Position numbers and translations under genes: made by a program. A stretch of 64,000 nt of DNA from NCBI GenBank assembly GCA_007922195.1, contig ML681994.1:48173362-48237361 (forward strand). Reading direction: 5' to 3'. Positions within the stretch are counted from its first letter, which is position 1, and the number at the start of each line of letters is the position of its first letter. Below are positions 33,898-47,751 of this stretch, in pieces. The notes under the pieces were generated by a model, which searched no databases, was not told the origin of the DNA, and worked only from the letters and a program-made list of their open reading frames with translations. This stretch comes from Podocnemis expansa (lineage: Eukaryota; Chordata; Testudines; Podocnemididae).

Positions 33898-36302
33898 TCT
33901 GGCCTGGTAAAAATTTAACTATCACTGACAAAACTATGACTACAGAGATTTAGAGACCCACATCAGAATATCCCATCTTCCTTTCCTTTGTGGTTCTGAT
34001 CAAGTGTCCATGTTGCACTATTACAGGCCTTGCTCATAATCAAGGCTGAATATTTGCTGGAGAGAGTGAGAACTTGAGAGGCCTATTCCCTTCCAAGACC
34101 TATGCAGGAAAAGTACATGATCCAGAAGTATGGGGCAGGGTGGTTAATAGCATTTAAAGAGTGACTTGTCCCAGCTGCAGCCTTTGCCCTCTCTGAGGGA
34201 AAGTCACTCTTGCATAGAGAACTTGTATAAATCCTAATCACCACTGAAGAGGGCTATATGGCCAAGACCTCTGTGATGTAAAACCTTGGGATGGGGAACA
34301 GAATGGAGTCTACTATAGCTAGAGAGTGCAAGGACTGGTTCCTGCTGAGAATTGCTGTCATACTGGAAAGGGCAGGGAGGAGGCAGAGGCCAAGGCAGAG
34401 TTGGTTGGCTGTAAAGTGGAATGACCACTTCCCCCTATTAAGCTGTGCATCTGGAAATTCAGAGATACAATGCCTTTGAGTTTCCTGTTGAGCCAATACC
34501 TCATAAGCACCAAAGAGCCGTGAATGAAACAAGCTTCATGTCTGTCCTACTCATTCTAAAGGTTACATTAACCTTTAAAAACTAGGTATTGCTATTTTGG
34601 TTTTGCAAAAGATGAGTTGGGGGAAGGAAATCGAGGAAAATATATATTGTGATCTTTATGAAGTGTAAAGATAATGATGAAGTTATTTTTAGAAGGCAGG
34701 CTTTTCCCTCACATCCGTTAAATGTCATTTAAAGTTCATTTCCGTGGAATATGCAGCATTTCACTTCCAAGTTCAAATCCACTACAGCTTGGTGGCAGCT
34801 GAAATGCATTACCTTTCTCAATACACTTGAAGATTAGCCACCATCCATTTCCCACTAGAAAATAGTCCATGTTTCTAGAAATATCACAACAACTAACATT
34901 AATTTGCATTCTTAGAAAAAGACTAAATGGAAATTGTATTATCCTATCTTCATGCACAAGTCCCCATCTGTGTCAGAGGTGAGTGTAGAATGCAGAAGGG
35001 AAGCTTGAACTGTCATCACTCATGCAGTGCCTAATCCATCACCCACCTCTGTCTGAAAGCTGGTAGGAATAAGTGGCAAGAAAAGGCGAATGTTCAAAGT
35101 GAATTTATAAAATAAAGTTCATACTACATCCAACCCAAAAGTAGGTAAACCAAAGCAAACACTGCATCTACTGGGCAGCTCTCCAGTATTCAGTGGAGAT
35201 AGGTTTACCAGTCTGGAAGATACCCTCTGTGGAACCTCTGATTTATCCATCCAAAAAGCTTCTTGAGTATGTAATGATACATAAACTATCACAAGGAGGG
35301 AATGCCCCATGCTAAAAAAGAGTAACTTAATCCAGAAAAAAACAATTTAAGAAAAAAATCTTACTGAGTTTGAGGGAGCTAGTGTATCATGTATCGCAAT
35401 CATCTTCTATATCTGCCCAGTGGGCAAACGCCATCCTTTCATGCTAAACCAGCAAGAGCTATTACTGATGAAACGACTGATACTACTTTCAATGTTTTGT
35501 ATTCATGCCCAGCCACTGAGTGATGGTGGGCCCAAAGCTAGACCAATCCATGCTCCATGCCTCTATCAATTGAAAAGAGATCCTCAGCTAAGGAAAGAAC
35601 TAACAATTCTGAACCTCAGCCACCAACAAACCCATCAACAGGCTAATATCCAAAGTAAGCAGATGTGCCTTGTGCCGCATCCTGAAGATAGGTCAACTCT
35701 GGCTTTCACAGATCTTAAGGAGTAGCTAATTCGAAAGACAGAGGGTATTCTGAAAGTCCTTGTATAGAGACAGAGAAAACAGAGATCGGCATGTGTCCAA
35801 TACCACTGGGAGAGTCTGACTATATTTGGTTACATAAATGTATACACTAAAGGAAACACGGGGTGGTTTCCACTTAAAAAAAAAGGGGGGGAAATAGTAC
35901 TTTCCATATAAAAATGTGTCCTTTTCTCTACTTTAACAAAGAAGATCTAGTTACTCCCTCTGTAGGCACATGCATTTTAAAGGTTATAAAGTGATTTGAT
36001 CCGTCAGCTGACCAAATAACTTCATTGTTTTCTTCATTTTACAGTTTCATAGCCAGCATCCAAGATGGTAGCAAGTTCTCTAATTTCCTGTTTATCAGGT
36101 TAAAGTGAGATCTGAAAGGAGATTTAAAATGTCTAGATCGTCATCAAGTATAACAAAAATACTCTCTTAGATCACTATATTGCAGTGAAACCATATAGGA
36201 AGTCTTATTCATAACCTTTAATATATTCTTAGGCCTGAATTCTCTTCTATGATGCAGCCCCTTCATATCATATAATCTGGACCGTGGTCTTAAATGGAAA
36301 CT
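33898..36302. other. unannotated AT-rich sequence
   Basis: No exon, RNA gene or repeat boundary recognised in about 2.4 kb. ORFs are short and overlap on both strands. Confidence 0.4.
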
Positions 36303-36640
36303 TACTAGAATCATAGAAACTGGAAGGGACCATGGCAGGTCATCGAGTCCAGTTCCCTGCACTCACGGTAGGACAAAGTACCCCTTTAAACCATCTCTGA
36401 TCAGCTACTTTTCTAACTTGCTCTTAAATACTTCCAAAGATGGAGATTCCACAACCTGCCTAGGCAACTTATTCTGATGGACAATCACCCTGACACTTAG
36501 GATTTTTTTTCCTAATGTCCAGCCTATACCCCCCCCCTTGCTTCTTGTCCTATCATCAGCAAAAGAGAATTATTTTTGAACTCCCTCACAAATCTTTCAT
36601 TTAACCAAATCATTTTTTAGAAATGTGAAGAAAAAGAATG
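36303..36640 (-). mobile_element. CR1 LINE 3' fragment
   Basis: Begins AGAATCATAGAAACTGGAAG, the inverse of a CR1 tail. Next are CATCGAGTCCAGTTCCCTGC and CTCACGGTAGGACAAAGTA, then ACCCTGACACTTAGGA. Same 3' UTR order as 23143-23790 but a different subfamily. Confidence 0.85.
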
Positions 36641-39600
36641 GGAGAAAGTGTTAAACATTATTTTTCCTGTTTCCAGACTCTTATTACTGTTCTAGACACA
36701 TCAAAACAGATTAACAAGGCTAATACTATTCATTACACATCCCAGTGTTACACTACTAGAACTATCTCCAGAGAACCAAACTTGGAAGCACCTGGGGTAT
36801 TTTTTAAATAATAAATACTGACATTTTTCTTTTAATGTATTTGTACAGACTGTTGACTAGGCTAATATTTTAAAATCTCAGAAATCCTTTACCTAGCAAA
36901 AGGAATGGGAAATATTTTCTTTTTTCCATTAAAAGCCACCAAATACAACAGATTAAGGATCAAATCAGAAGAACTCACACACAGGTGTAAATAGACAAAA
37001 ACAGAGGGCAAGCAGCATTACACTCCCTTTCCCCTCCTTTTTGGATTCCTAATAGCAGGGGACTGTTTTAACCTCTGTAGGACCTCTGGCAGCAGCAGAC
37101 ATTATTAGAAGCAGTGATCAGTACACTCCTTGATCCCCTTGGTTTTGTCACATTCCTGAGCCACCCACCTTTTTTTTTTTAAATCATGGTTGTCCCTAAC
37201 TCCTTCTATTCCAACAAAACTGCAGTCACTTTCTACTGCCACAGAAAATCTTTGCTGGGGTTTACACTGGAATAAGCCCTGGATTAGTCTGGCCCTGTAT
37301 CTGATTTGTATTAAATTTGCATTCAGGTGCATTTGGATGCTGAATGAGGAAACATGTTGATGTTTGTTCATAAGATTTCTGAGTTACTTAATCAAGTTGT
37401 TCTTTACAAATTTCATTAGGTTTATTAACACAATAATACCTCTAAATTTCTTCAGGATACCTATCAAAAAGCAAGAATCATAGGCTTGGAATAGGTTAAA
37501 TTCAGCTATACCATAAATGGGAGCAACTCCTATTCAGCCTATTGGAAGTCACACTCACGTATAGCAAGGATAAAGTTGGTCCATAGTGTTTTCACTATAT
37601 TGCACAAATATAGACCAAATTCATCCATGAGTAACTAGACTCATGTGCTAAATGGCTGAAATCAAAATGAGACAATGAAGGCAAACTTGATTACTCCAAC
37701 CTCAGTTCCATGTTACTTTGTGAGAATTAATAGATGCTAGGAAGATGGGCTTAGCCAACATTATGCTCTGTTTACTTCATCATTTAGTGTTTAATCCTAG
37801 TTTCTAGCGTAACTCTTTTTTATACAAATTTCTTTATAAGACTGAACCTTCCCATTAATGTGAATTGTTTAGGATTAAATCTATTGTTCTTTCAGGAAAG
37901 TATGTGTGCTTCTATCTCTTAATTCCAAACGAAAGAAAGTCCTCCACCAGCATCCAATTACAGTAAAAACAGAGCTACAGTACCAAGTTATCAATTAGCT
38001 GTCAAGTTACAGTAGCTTTCAAACCAACCTCTAAATCTCCAGTGATTTCTTTCTAGCCACATCCGAATCTTTGTTCATTGCTGCAAAGTGCTGAATTCAA
38101 TCAACCCAATACTTCTGGCTTCCACATGTTAACTCAAAGATATGCACCTGCCAGCAATCGATGAGATGATGCATTGATTTTAGGGTTCTTATCACAAACA
38201 TAAGACACAAGAGAATCTCATGTGCAGATTTAGCTATGTCACCCAGGTCACAGAATGTCAGTAGCTATTACTTGTGAAGGGTAGAGACACTGCAGCAGAA
38301 AATATTGGTACAATTTCCAGAAACTCCACAACTGGCAGCTATTACAAATAATAGCACCAAAGACACATTATAAAGCCAGTTCTCAGTTATTTAAAAAGAG
38401 CAAAGTAGAGGCAAGTTCATGGTATTTCACACCCAAGCAATGCCATAAAAGTCACAGATGTAGCTGAGAGCAGAGTTTGGCTTGAATTATTCCCATCCTG
38501 AAATTTAGAAATTGTATTACATCTCTCCAAAAGGCTGCTGTATATTTCTAGCTAAGCTTTATGTACAGAACAAGTAACTCTATTACATAATTTTTCTTAT
38601 ATGCACAGTTAATGTCAGAGTATGGCTTGATGATTGGTTAATTGTTTTCACAGTACAACATTTAAGTTGAGGTATGTATAGTACACAGTTTATGCAGAGC
38701 TGAACACACACAGTTAATATTGGAGGACAGGCTCCATCCACCGGTTGATGATGGCTGTCATCACTGATACCAACTGAGCTAACGTGCTTTTCTTGCTTAA
38801 CTGTGTTTTCAAAAACCTAGGCAGTAGAATTAGTGACCTGAGGAGAGCTTACTTTGCCATCATTTCTCCAAAATGGAGGCTTAGTGTCCAAAATGAAGAC
38901 ATATCACAGTAGACAGTAACGTATGTTTTGTAAACTGTGAGACAGATGACCTTTTGGTGACTTATAACAAATATCAAATATCAATTTTTTGTTTTTTCTG
39001 TAATCAGAAGGCCTACAAGGAATGAATGAAACAAATTTTCCAGATTCTAGCTCAAAAAGATACATGAATTTCCTGTTTTTCTGACCTTCTGAAATCAGAC
39101 AAAGAGTAGACGTTTTTATGATCTCTTCTAGAGGGTTGAAAGGTGAAACTTGATATTTCTTTCCTTCCCTTTCGCTTTCAGCCCCTCATGATGCAAGTGA
39201 GCCAGTTTTCTATACTGTATTGCAATGAGAACATGGATATTAGCTCTATTCGATACTCCAGCCTGGATCAATCCTTTCCTCCCTCGAAACCAGGGCTTTT
39301 TGAGACGCGAGGATCATCCACAGGAAGCCCTGTGCCTCCACAGCAATTCTGGCTTGCAGCAACTCTCCCCATATCATCCCCATCTCCCTTATATCACACT
39401 CTATACCCCTATATTTAAGATCCAGATCCTAAGCCCACTGAAGTCCCAAAATTTGGTTTTACCCAAAGAAGTGTCTTTTAAGGATTCCACACTTTTTTTT
39501 CCTTTTGGTGCATCTCAAATGATTTTCAGATCAAACTTCATTTCCACACATAAGATTTTTTTCCCCACCACCTGCCAGCCCTACAAACTCAACCTACAGT

Positions 39601-40698
39601 CTTTTTTGATCCCAGAGGAGCAAAAAAATAGTTTTAAATATACAGAATTCTATCTTTAATTATACTTCTGCAAGTCCACAACCTTCAAGTTCAATAGTCA
39701 AACACACATGTGCAACAACATTGTCTGACACAGAACAGAATTTGGCCCTTCATTTGGAACTTCAGTAACAATTCAGTTGATTATTTCTAAGAAGAAACAC
39801 CACCCAAATCACTTTCTATTGCTATGCGGGGTCTAGCAATAGGGATAAAATGAAGTAAAAGCTCATTAAAATATACAGTTGCAACTTGGAATAAAAATGT
39901 AGAGAGCAGATCTTGAGGGTAAGGTGGTACCATTTTTATATAGTCAGTTCAAAACTACACTCTACATGAAGCTAATATTTCTAAAAGCAAAACCTTCCAT
40001 CTATCTTCCCAGCTGAATGTACTTTTCTGACTTTCTCTAAGGCCCTCCTGATAAATTAGATGAGAAAGTCCAACAGACTTGCAAAAACAAGGATTTGAAA
40101 AAGTAAGGAACGACATTTTTAAAAAAATCCCTTGAGCTGGTTTATGAGAGCATATTGAGAAGTAAAAGTCAGTTTCAAAGGACATTATGAATATAAGAAA
40201 AGTCATAGGCAAGTTTTATGATTATATGTTGCAAAAATTCCATCTTGTTTTTACACTGTACACATCCCCATATCTGAGCCTAATGGACTGCTGTCATGAA
40301 TCCATATAGCCATATATCTTAGTTTAAAAGTAAATATTCTCCAAACACTCATTTTCTCCACCTAATGAACTATTTACCTGAACTCTGCTTGGCTCAATGA
40401 TCTCTATCAACCTTTGTTGCAAACTTTTATTAATAACAACATCATTAAAAAGAGAAAGGATAATGTTGTGGTTAGCAACAGATCAGAAAACAAGAGACCT
40501 GGGTTCTAGAATCCATAACATTAACTAAATGCTTATCTAACTAACAGGGGAGTTGATGATAGATCTATTTACATTTATAAAATACTCAGATTCTAAAATG
40601 GAAAGTGCTATGCAAGCAAAGCATAATATAATGGAAATACTCAAATGGTAACATACATTTATACACACATGTACACACACACTAGTTACACACATAAG
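36641..40698. other. unannotated AT-rich sequence
   Basis: Four kilobases with no recognisable exon or repeat. The longest frames (39143-39659) have no family features and no splice or start context that convinces me. Confidence 0.4.
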
Positions 40699-41837
40699 CA
40701 ATGTTCCCTGTAAGCCGTGCAGGTGGGCGGTTGCACAGCGTCCACCACTCACCCGTGCAGGCACCACTGACTCCCACGAACAGCCAGCAGCTGTGGCCCC
40801 TACCTGGCCAGAAGACACAGTCTTCTGGTCAGCAGGAAGCTGCTCCAGGCTGTGAACGTTTAAATGCTCTGGGCAGGAGTAGCCAGGTAGCAGCTCTGGC
40901 GGCCAGGGGAAGGGGCAGATGGCAGGGCCTGTGTTTGTCTTGGCCTGGGCTGGCCCAGCGGGGGAGCAAGGAAGCAGCTAGTGACTCAGGCAGGCGGTAG
41001 GTATGGGGAGGGAGTTCAGGTGCCGCTGGTCCTCTCAGTCACCCTCGTGTCCTGGGGGTGCAGTCTCTTCTGGCACCCTAGCTCCTTGGTGTTGCTGCAG
41101 GAACTGCCTGCTGAGAGCACTGCCTGTCTGGCCTAATCTTTTCACCTGGGTTCCTGCAACCAGCTTGCTGCTGCCCTGCTGGCACATGTTCCCCAGCTAC
41201 TCAGCAGCCCTGCCTGGGTCCCATCTGACATGCTGCTTAGCGAGTTGGGGGGAGTTGTCGTGGGTCCCTCCAGAGCAGCCAGGGAGGGCACTTCCACTGG
41301 CTGGTGGTGTGGTCAGCAGGGCAAGGTGAGGGGGAGCAAAAAGCAGTCTGCCCCTGACTACCGCACCTGCCCCCGGACTCTGGGTTCGCTGGTGTCGGGT
41401 CACTTTGAGTACGGGTCCGCAGCAGTCTCTGCGTGCCTCCCTGTGAGGCAGTGCCTGGGGATGAATAGTATTAACACCTTAAAAGTTTGCTGTAACAGTG
41501 CAGGTAAGATTAAACTGACATTCTGCCTCACCATCTTCTTTGAAAAAGCCACAACAAGCAAGCATTTATTGGAGAAGCTCTGTGGAATCACACTAGAAAG
41601 TGGATAAGTTGATCTCATCCAACAGGTCATGGGGATAACTCTACAGTTCTGACTCTAGTTCCTAGAGTAAAAGAGCTGAACACCCTGATATGTGTGGAAT
41701 AGTGCTATGCTTTGCACCACCCAAGGAATTTGAATTATTTCACACAGACTCTCAAAAGACATTTAAGCTGCTATGCTACCTTCTACAGAAACAATGAGAG
41801 AAAGATGTCTACATACCTTTGCAAATCTAGAGGCATG

Positions 41838-41995
41838 GTGGCTGCAGTAAAGTCTTTCAGTGGACCAACTTCTGTTGGTCAGAGACAACTTTTGAGGTTA
41901 TGCAGAGCTTTTCATTTAAGCTTGAAAGCTTCTCTGTCTCTAACAGAAGTTGATCCAATACAAGATACTACCTCATGCATCTTGTCTCTCTGCAT
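41838..41995. mobile_element. Penelope-like (family 2) 3'-end fold-back
   Basis: Left arm GGACCAACTTCTGTTGGTCAG (41862 on) and right arm TGTCTCTAACAGAAGTTGATCC (41935-41956) are inverted copies, differing by one base and a 4-base indel. The right copy continues AATACAAGATACTACCTCAT and CTTGTCTCTC, as in the right copy at 582-763. The centre is an AGCTTT/AAAGCT hairpin. No TSD is seen. Confidence 0.65.
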
Positions 41996-42274
41996 GAATG
42001 GAGTGACTGGTATTGCTGCTTTCTCCCACCTCAAAAGCTTCTCCTCAGCACAGCCCTAGGGGCCTGTAGGTTTGGGGAGAGGGCATTGGAGCTCCCTGCA
42101 TCTAGGTCACTGCCCCACTTAGACCGTGGAAGGAGAGTGCAGTCACAGCACTGCTCAGGTGGACAGTGACCAATGATAGATGCAGGAAGCCTTGATGTTC
42201 CTGAAGGATCTTTTAATTGGGGTGGGGTGTGGGTGGGTGCGTGTGAGAGAGAGACATGATTATTCAGTTTAGAA

Positions 42275-42833
42275 CAGGGGTGTCCAACCTTCTGGGATGA
42301 GCCACCACATCGCACTTCTCTTCTCACTCAGGGGCCAGAAAGCAAATTTTGGTTACATAAGGCATAGAAATTTATATTATTAATAAAATTTAAACAATCA
42401 AAAATAAGCACCAGCTTACAAATTCAGTTTGGTTCTGTAAATCTGTAAAAGTTCTGTGAAAGCGAGGCTGGCAAGGAAGAGAAGAGGTGACAGGGCAGGA
42501 GGGGGCCATGCGGGATGGTAGGGGAGAGTGTAGGGAGCAGAGCCGAGGGGGGGCAAGAGGGTAGGTCAGGGGTGGCCCCATGGGTGTGGCAGAGGTGGCA
42601 AGAAAGAGCAGCGGGTGTGTAGCTGGCAGGGGAGTGTGGCAGGGAAGGAAAAGCATAGAGAGCAGGGCAGGGGTGGCAAGACAGGAAAATGGCAGGGAGG
42701 AGAGCATGGCATGGTAAGGCAGGAGGAAAGTGTCAGGAATGCCAAGAGAATGTATGAGGTGGCTCTGTGGGCTGGGTAAGAGCCCTTGGCAGGCTAGATT
42801 TTGGCTCCCAGGCCGCAGGTTGGACAAGCCTTG
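42275..42833. mobile_element. hAT element nested in the compound element
   Basis: Starts CAGGGGTGTCCAACC and ends GGTTGGACAAGCCTTG. The word tttagaac occurs at both borders (42268-42275 and 42834-42841), giving an 8-bp TSD whose last base can also be read as the element's first. The interior is an AG-rich, GGCAGGG-type degenerate repeat that gives a false proline-rich frame on -. Confidence 0.85.
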
Positions 42834-42934
42834 TTTAGAACATTAAAAGCTTTCATAAAAGACCTTACGCAATCTTTTTATAGCACAGCAACATTTTATA
42901 CAATCAATCGATACAACTGCTTATTCTTTGGGCT

Positions 42935-43079
42935 CAGTGTTCCCTCTAAGCTGATGATACAACTGAGCAAGTTATGGATGTACGCAGGGAGCTGGCAGGC
43001 AGCAGGAAGGGGTCCAGAGGAGGTCAGGGAACCAGTAGGGAACTTGCTCAGCTGCATCATCAGCTTAGAGGGAACATTG
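42935..43079. repeat. 145-bp fold-back end unit
   Basis: CTCTAAGCTGATGATACAAC at the left end is answered by GCTGCATCATCAGCTTAGAG at the right. A homologous unit forms the other copy's end at 59882-60023. It could be an independent MITE, but it also forms the terminus of two larger elements. Confidence 0.8.
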
Positions 43080-44210
43080 CACTTAACACTGCCTGTTTAG
43101 ATTGCCCAGCAATTCCCATCCTATGACTGTTTTAAGCTGATTATAAGTTTTCTTTGACTATTACAAATTTGCTTTAAAAATTATGTTAATGATTGTAAAT
43201 TTGCTTTAACTATTTGAGCCACAATTTTTCATGCAGATGTCCGCCTCAGGCAAACCTTTTTGGGGAAAGTTCAGCAAAAAAAGCTCAGCTACTTTTCAGA
43301 AAGAAGGTAAGGGGAAAAAATGGTTTCTCTATTTAAAAATGCTTACAATGGAGAAGTTCTACCAAGTCCATGCTTTGGAACAGGGATTTTGAATTTGGCA
43401 GGCAGGTCAACCTCATGGGAGAAATGTATCTCTTATGATTTTGTGGAAAATCAGCCTAAATGTGACCACATTATAAGCCTCTGAAACTCTCAGTTTACAC
43501 ATGCACAGGAGAATTGAGTGACTGAAGTCTCCAAAGATTCAACCTGTACCAAACGTGCTCCATTCTGTCATGACTGAACATTTTTTTCTACACCTGCTGT
43601 TCCCAACTGCTGAGCACCAAGCACCAGAAGGGAGATGAGGGGGTCTGTCTCTCCCACACTCTCTGTGGCCCTCTGTTTGCATCTAGGCCATGGGAAAACG
43701 AATGCGGAGGGAGAAGAACAAGGTGTTGGGGAATTAAGTGGGAGGAGGCTAGAGTGAAAAGCAGGCAGGTATTGGAGCATTGACACTTATAATTCCTGCA
43801 TTTCCTCAGCAGTTGATTAAAGTTCTTCACCACATGGTCCATTGCTTAGTTATCTCGTTCTTTTGGATGGTTACCAGCTCTTTATCAAAGGGGGCTTACT
43901 TGGTAATAGCGGACAGCTGAGGTTTAACAACACTCAATTGTTTCTCCTGTGTCATCATTCTTTGAAATTTTACAGCCCAGCATGGAGGTAAAAGGACCCC
44001 AGGGAAGGCAGGCAAGCCCCAAAATGGAATGTTCAGTCTGACATAGAAACAAGCAAAATACGTAACATCACCCTGGAATTCATGAATTTTGCACGGACAG
44101 ATTCCTCAAGTAGTTGCAAATGATACTACTAATGTAAGCAAGTGGTGCAGGCATTGGCACAACATTTTTGGTCTGTGAAAGCAAAGGCTCTCCCCCAAAC
44201 TGATTCCCCC
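43080..44210. other. unannotated sequence
   Basis: No exon or repeat recognised. Confidence 0.4.
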
Positions 44211-44409
44211 AAACTTTTTTACTAGGCGAGTGGTGAAGCCTTGGAATGAACTGCCAAGGGAAGTGGTGGAGTCTCCATCTTTGGAGGTGTTTAAGGCCCG
44301 GCTGGACAAAACCATGACTGGGATGGTTTAGTGGGAGTGGTCCTGCCCCTGGCAGGGGGTTGGACTAGATGACCTATGAGGTCCCTTCCAACCCTATGAT
44401 TCTATGATT
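44211..44409 (+). mobile_element. CR1 LINE 3' terminus
   Basis: Reads GGAATGAACTGCCAAGGGAA, GTGGTGGAGTCTCC and TTTGGAGGTGTTTAAGG, then CAGGGGGTTGGACTAGATGA and the tail CCTATGATTCTATGATT. About 200 bp of 3' UTR, severely 5'-truncated, as is usual for CR1. Confidence 0.93.
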
Positions 44410-47400
44410 TATGTTCCAGGCCCCAATTCTGCAATCTGATTCACAGTGTGGATAGTTTTGCCCAGCAATTATTCCAGTTGGGTCAATGGAGCTCCAGATA
44501 GGGACAGGGGTCTCAGATCCATACAGATCAGAATGCAGGAATGACCAACATTTTCTCACTTTATAATGCCACCCATGTGTTACTTTCAAAATATACAAAT
44601 GTAACAATGATAAAGATAATGAAACAAAGCAGTCATTGTTATTTCTATCTTACTCAAGCCTGAAGCCTCCTGGTGCTTCTTTACATAATGGTATTGAGAT
44701 AAAGGAAAACAAAAGTCAATATATTATAAATCAAGGAAAAGAAGATGTTGAGCATAAAATGGCCGAAATGAAATACCCAAACACTGACTAGGATGTGCAA
44801 GCGTAAAGAAAATGTGCATCTTAAAAAAATGATTGTTTTCCAGTCTAGATTTAATATGGCTGTCAAGTTATCTTAACATTATTCTTTGGAAGCTGTGAAT
44901 GTGAAAGCTAATTTAATGTCAGAGAATCTTTAAGTATCTTTAATAGTAAGCAATAGTTCAAAGTAAAATATGAAAATCCATACTTTTGTTAACATGGACA
45001 GTAATGGACTTGATTGTTCAGGAGTTAGATTTGTAATTAACAGGAAAAGAGAAAACTATTTTGGGCTAAGGAAAAATAATTTTTAACATGAAATATAGCA
45101 CACATAGAAGAATTTTATATTGCATGTCTCTCTATCATTTTAAAATAAAGTCATATTCTATGTAGAAGTCAGACAAATCAATCCAAGAAAATGCTGTGAA
45201 TAACTAAAGCAATTATACAGCTTTGGTAATAAATGATGCATTTATATCTCAAGATAAGAACGGTTCATTTTATGTCTAGGGCAACTAATGATGTCTGAGC
45301 TTTGACGACTTCAGAATAATGGAATTTTAACTCCAACTCCTATTACAACTGCCTGGCTTCAGCCTCTTTGAAAAATAGCCTTAAATCGCTTGTCGTACCC
45401 TTAAGTTAACAGATCTTTAGTATGTCAGAAGACAAATGTAATATTTCTATTAAAAAAATGGTTAAATCAAACTTGGTTCCAGGGCTTTTTCCCCAAGACA
45501 AGCTTTGAAAGACAGTGAACAGAAAGGAGAATTATGGATCTATATACACATGTAAGACAGCAAAAGTAACTCTCACAATAGCACTCTTTCTTTTTGCAAA
45601 GGATTCAAACCCACCATACTCAGCTTAGCCAAACATAATGCGTAGGCTTCTGCCCTTACTGAAGTTGGTGACAACCCCCCCCCTTTTTTTTTCAAACTCC
45701 AATTCCTTCTTTTTCCAATTCTTTGAAGTGACCCATCCTCCTATGCCCAGTCACAGTTAATTCTCCAAAGGGAATTAGCTGGAATTTTGCCTAAGGAACG
45801 ACTGCAGGATGAGGACTTTGAAGGATTTCAGGTTAATCATTTTGCTGTAGAACAAGGTGGTAGGAGTAATAAAAGGCTACTTAGAGAAAATTAACAGGAT
45901 TTGGTAAACCTGCTACATTCATTTAAGTTTATGGATTCTTTTTTTATTTCTGTTTAAATACAGCTATTACTGCAGACTCCTACCTTCCAAAAAAACACTT
46001 GAGGCACACACTAATGGCACACGAACATAAGACCTATTGAGACTAATTGTTTAATAATCCTGTGGTGGATGTTCTTGATGAAACTGAACACTCATTGCAA
46101 CTTACTCTTTCAACAACATTGTTCATGGCAGAGCAATTAAACACTGAAACATAGCCAACGCATTGGATACTCACAAAAGTGATTTGTTTCCACGATGCCA
46201 TGAACATTATTCTTATTACATGACAGCAAAAAAAGATTAATCAAATTGTAACACCATTTTGCTTTAACAGTGCATTTTCTTGCCACGAGAAGATAAAAAG
46301 TTAGGTGCTGCTACTTCCTTGGTCTGTCCACCGATAGGTAGACTAAGACAAGTAATTATGAAGATAATTTCTAAAATAAATAAATAAATTGCTAATTTGC
46401 ACACTGACCACTCCCAGCAATACTGTGACTGGGCCCAAGGCGTCAAGTTCTTAGGTCTGTGCAGTCCACTGAGTCTTATCACTGAGGGTTGTACAAGTGT
46501 CAGTGAGGCCAGAACTATGGCTAGAGCGTTAAGGAGTATTTCCATTTTGGCAAGACCATATATTTTTCTAGGCCACAATCTGCTGAAGTGTCCATCTTGT
46601 TGTGTATTCCTGAATTGTGAAAATAACCTGATAATAAATCAGATCTCTCTCCAGACAGCATTTAGCTTTGTTGCACTGATATGCAGCCCAGGAAACCAGA
46701 GCATATAAAAAATGCACAAATACATCACACATATTCATTTCAAACTCTGAATTTCCTTATCCACTACTGAGAACTTTGTTTTGTTTTCATAACAAAATGC
46801 AGAGGAACACACCTCCTTCAAAAGTCATATCATTTTATATTGATATAGTTTGTGATACTCCCTGACCCTTGCATAAAGCCTGAACAAAACACATAATAGC
46901 CTGAAGAAACACATAAGATGCATTTTGTTTGTGTATGTTATGTTGTACCTTTGCCTCCCTTCTACAAATGGTAATAAATCCCATGTAGTCACATATTTCA
47001 CTTTACTCCAGTCATATTTAATCAACTACAATTTCTATTGATAAGTCTATCAACACTACCAATAGCGTTCTCTGTAATCTCAGGGAGAAATTACTATTAA
47101 TTATTGTTTTCATTACAGTAACAACCAGAAATTCCAACTATATGAAGACCTTTTGGGGCTAGTAAGGGACTGTTCTTGCATTAAAGAGTTTGCAGTCTAA
47201 GCTGAGACAAAACACAGTAGGTAATATACTTAAACAAGTGGATGACAAAGTTAACAATGATAAAGATGTAGAGAGCTATTTACAGAAGATTCACGTTCAT
47301 TCATTGAAAAGCAACAGAACATTGTGCACAGAGTATAAATAATGCAATGTTTTAGTAGGGGAGCTTTGATTATAGCAAAATTCTTCCTATATTAATTATT

Positions 47401-47487
47401 GTATACTACCTTTGGGGCCTTGTCATACTGGATGTTGTACTAGACATAATGAAAAGTCTTGGCTCCAAAAGACATCATAATTAGAGA
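44410..47487. other. unannotated AT-rich sequence
   Basis: Three kilobases without a recognised exon. Contains a C-rich then T-rich run at about 45677-45692 and an (AAAT)n tract near 46374-46388. Confidence 0.4.
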
Positions 47488-47751
47488 CTGGTCTGCATTG
47501 CCACCAATGTTATAACATACATAATAGCTTGCTTATCCCCCATTGATGTCTTTACATTGATGCATCATGGCATCTACACAGTGTTGCATCAATGGGCAAT
47601 GCCCTCCCATTGATGCAACCTTAATTCTTTCGTGGAGACAGACTAAAAGCGTCAACCAGAGTGTCCATCACCCATTGACTGAGTAGGTTGTGTAAACCCA
47701 TTTAACTGATCACACTGCATTGATCTCTGCAGAACCTCCAGTGTAGACAAG
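47488..47751. mobile_element. MITE with GTCTRCAYTG-type ends
   Basis: Left end CTGGTCTGCATTG; the right end is the inverse of CTTGTCTACACTGG. The body has repeated CATTGATG/CATCAATG words in both orientations (47535-47625). The ends resemble Harbinger-type GTCTACA termini. No convincing TSD. Confidence 0.45.

Larger units (their letters stand above)
40699..43079. mobile_element. hAT-family element with asymmetric ends, compound (copy A)
   Basis: The left end CAATGTTCCCTGTAAGCCGT leads into a GC-rich stretch. The right end, CAGCTTAGAGGGAACATTG, closes a 145-bp fold-back (42935-43079). Flanks cacataag and cacttaac agree at 6 of 8. The same pairing of ends occurs inverted at 59882-62030, whose TSD is perfect, so I read this as the same family. 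GC-rich left sequence (CCACCACTCACCCGTGCAGG) matches the other copy's CCGCCACTCACCCATGCAGG on the opposite strand. No transposase is left. Two later insertions (41838-41995 and 42275-42833) sit inside. Confidence 0.6.

Noticed and set aside
39143..39659. Two overlapping frames of 91 and 144 residues
   Set aside because: No recognisable domain, poor codon character, and no flanking splice or promoter signals.
41003..41607. Possible CpG-island-like exon with 108- and 125-residue frames
   Set aside because: The GC-rich stretch is the end region of hAT copy A, matched by copy B. No splice sites or family similarity.
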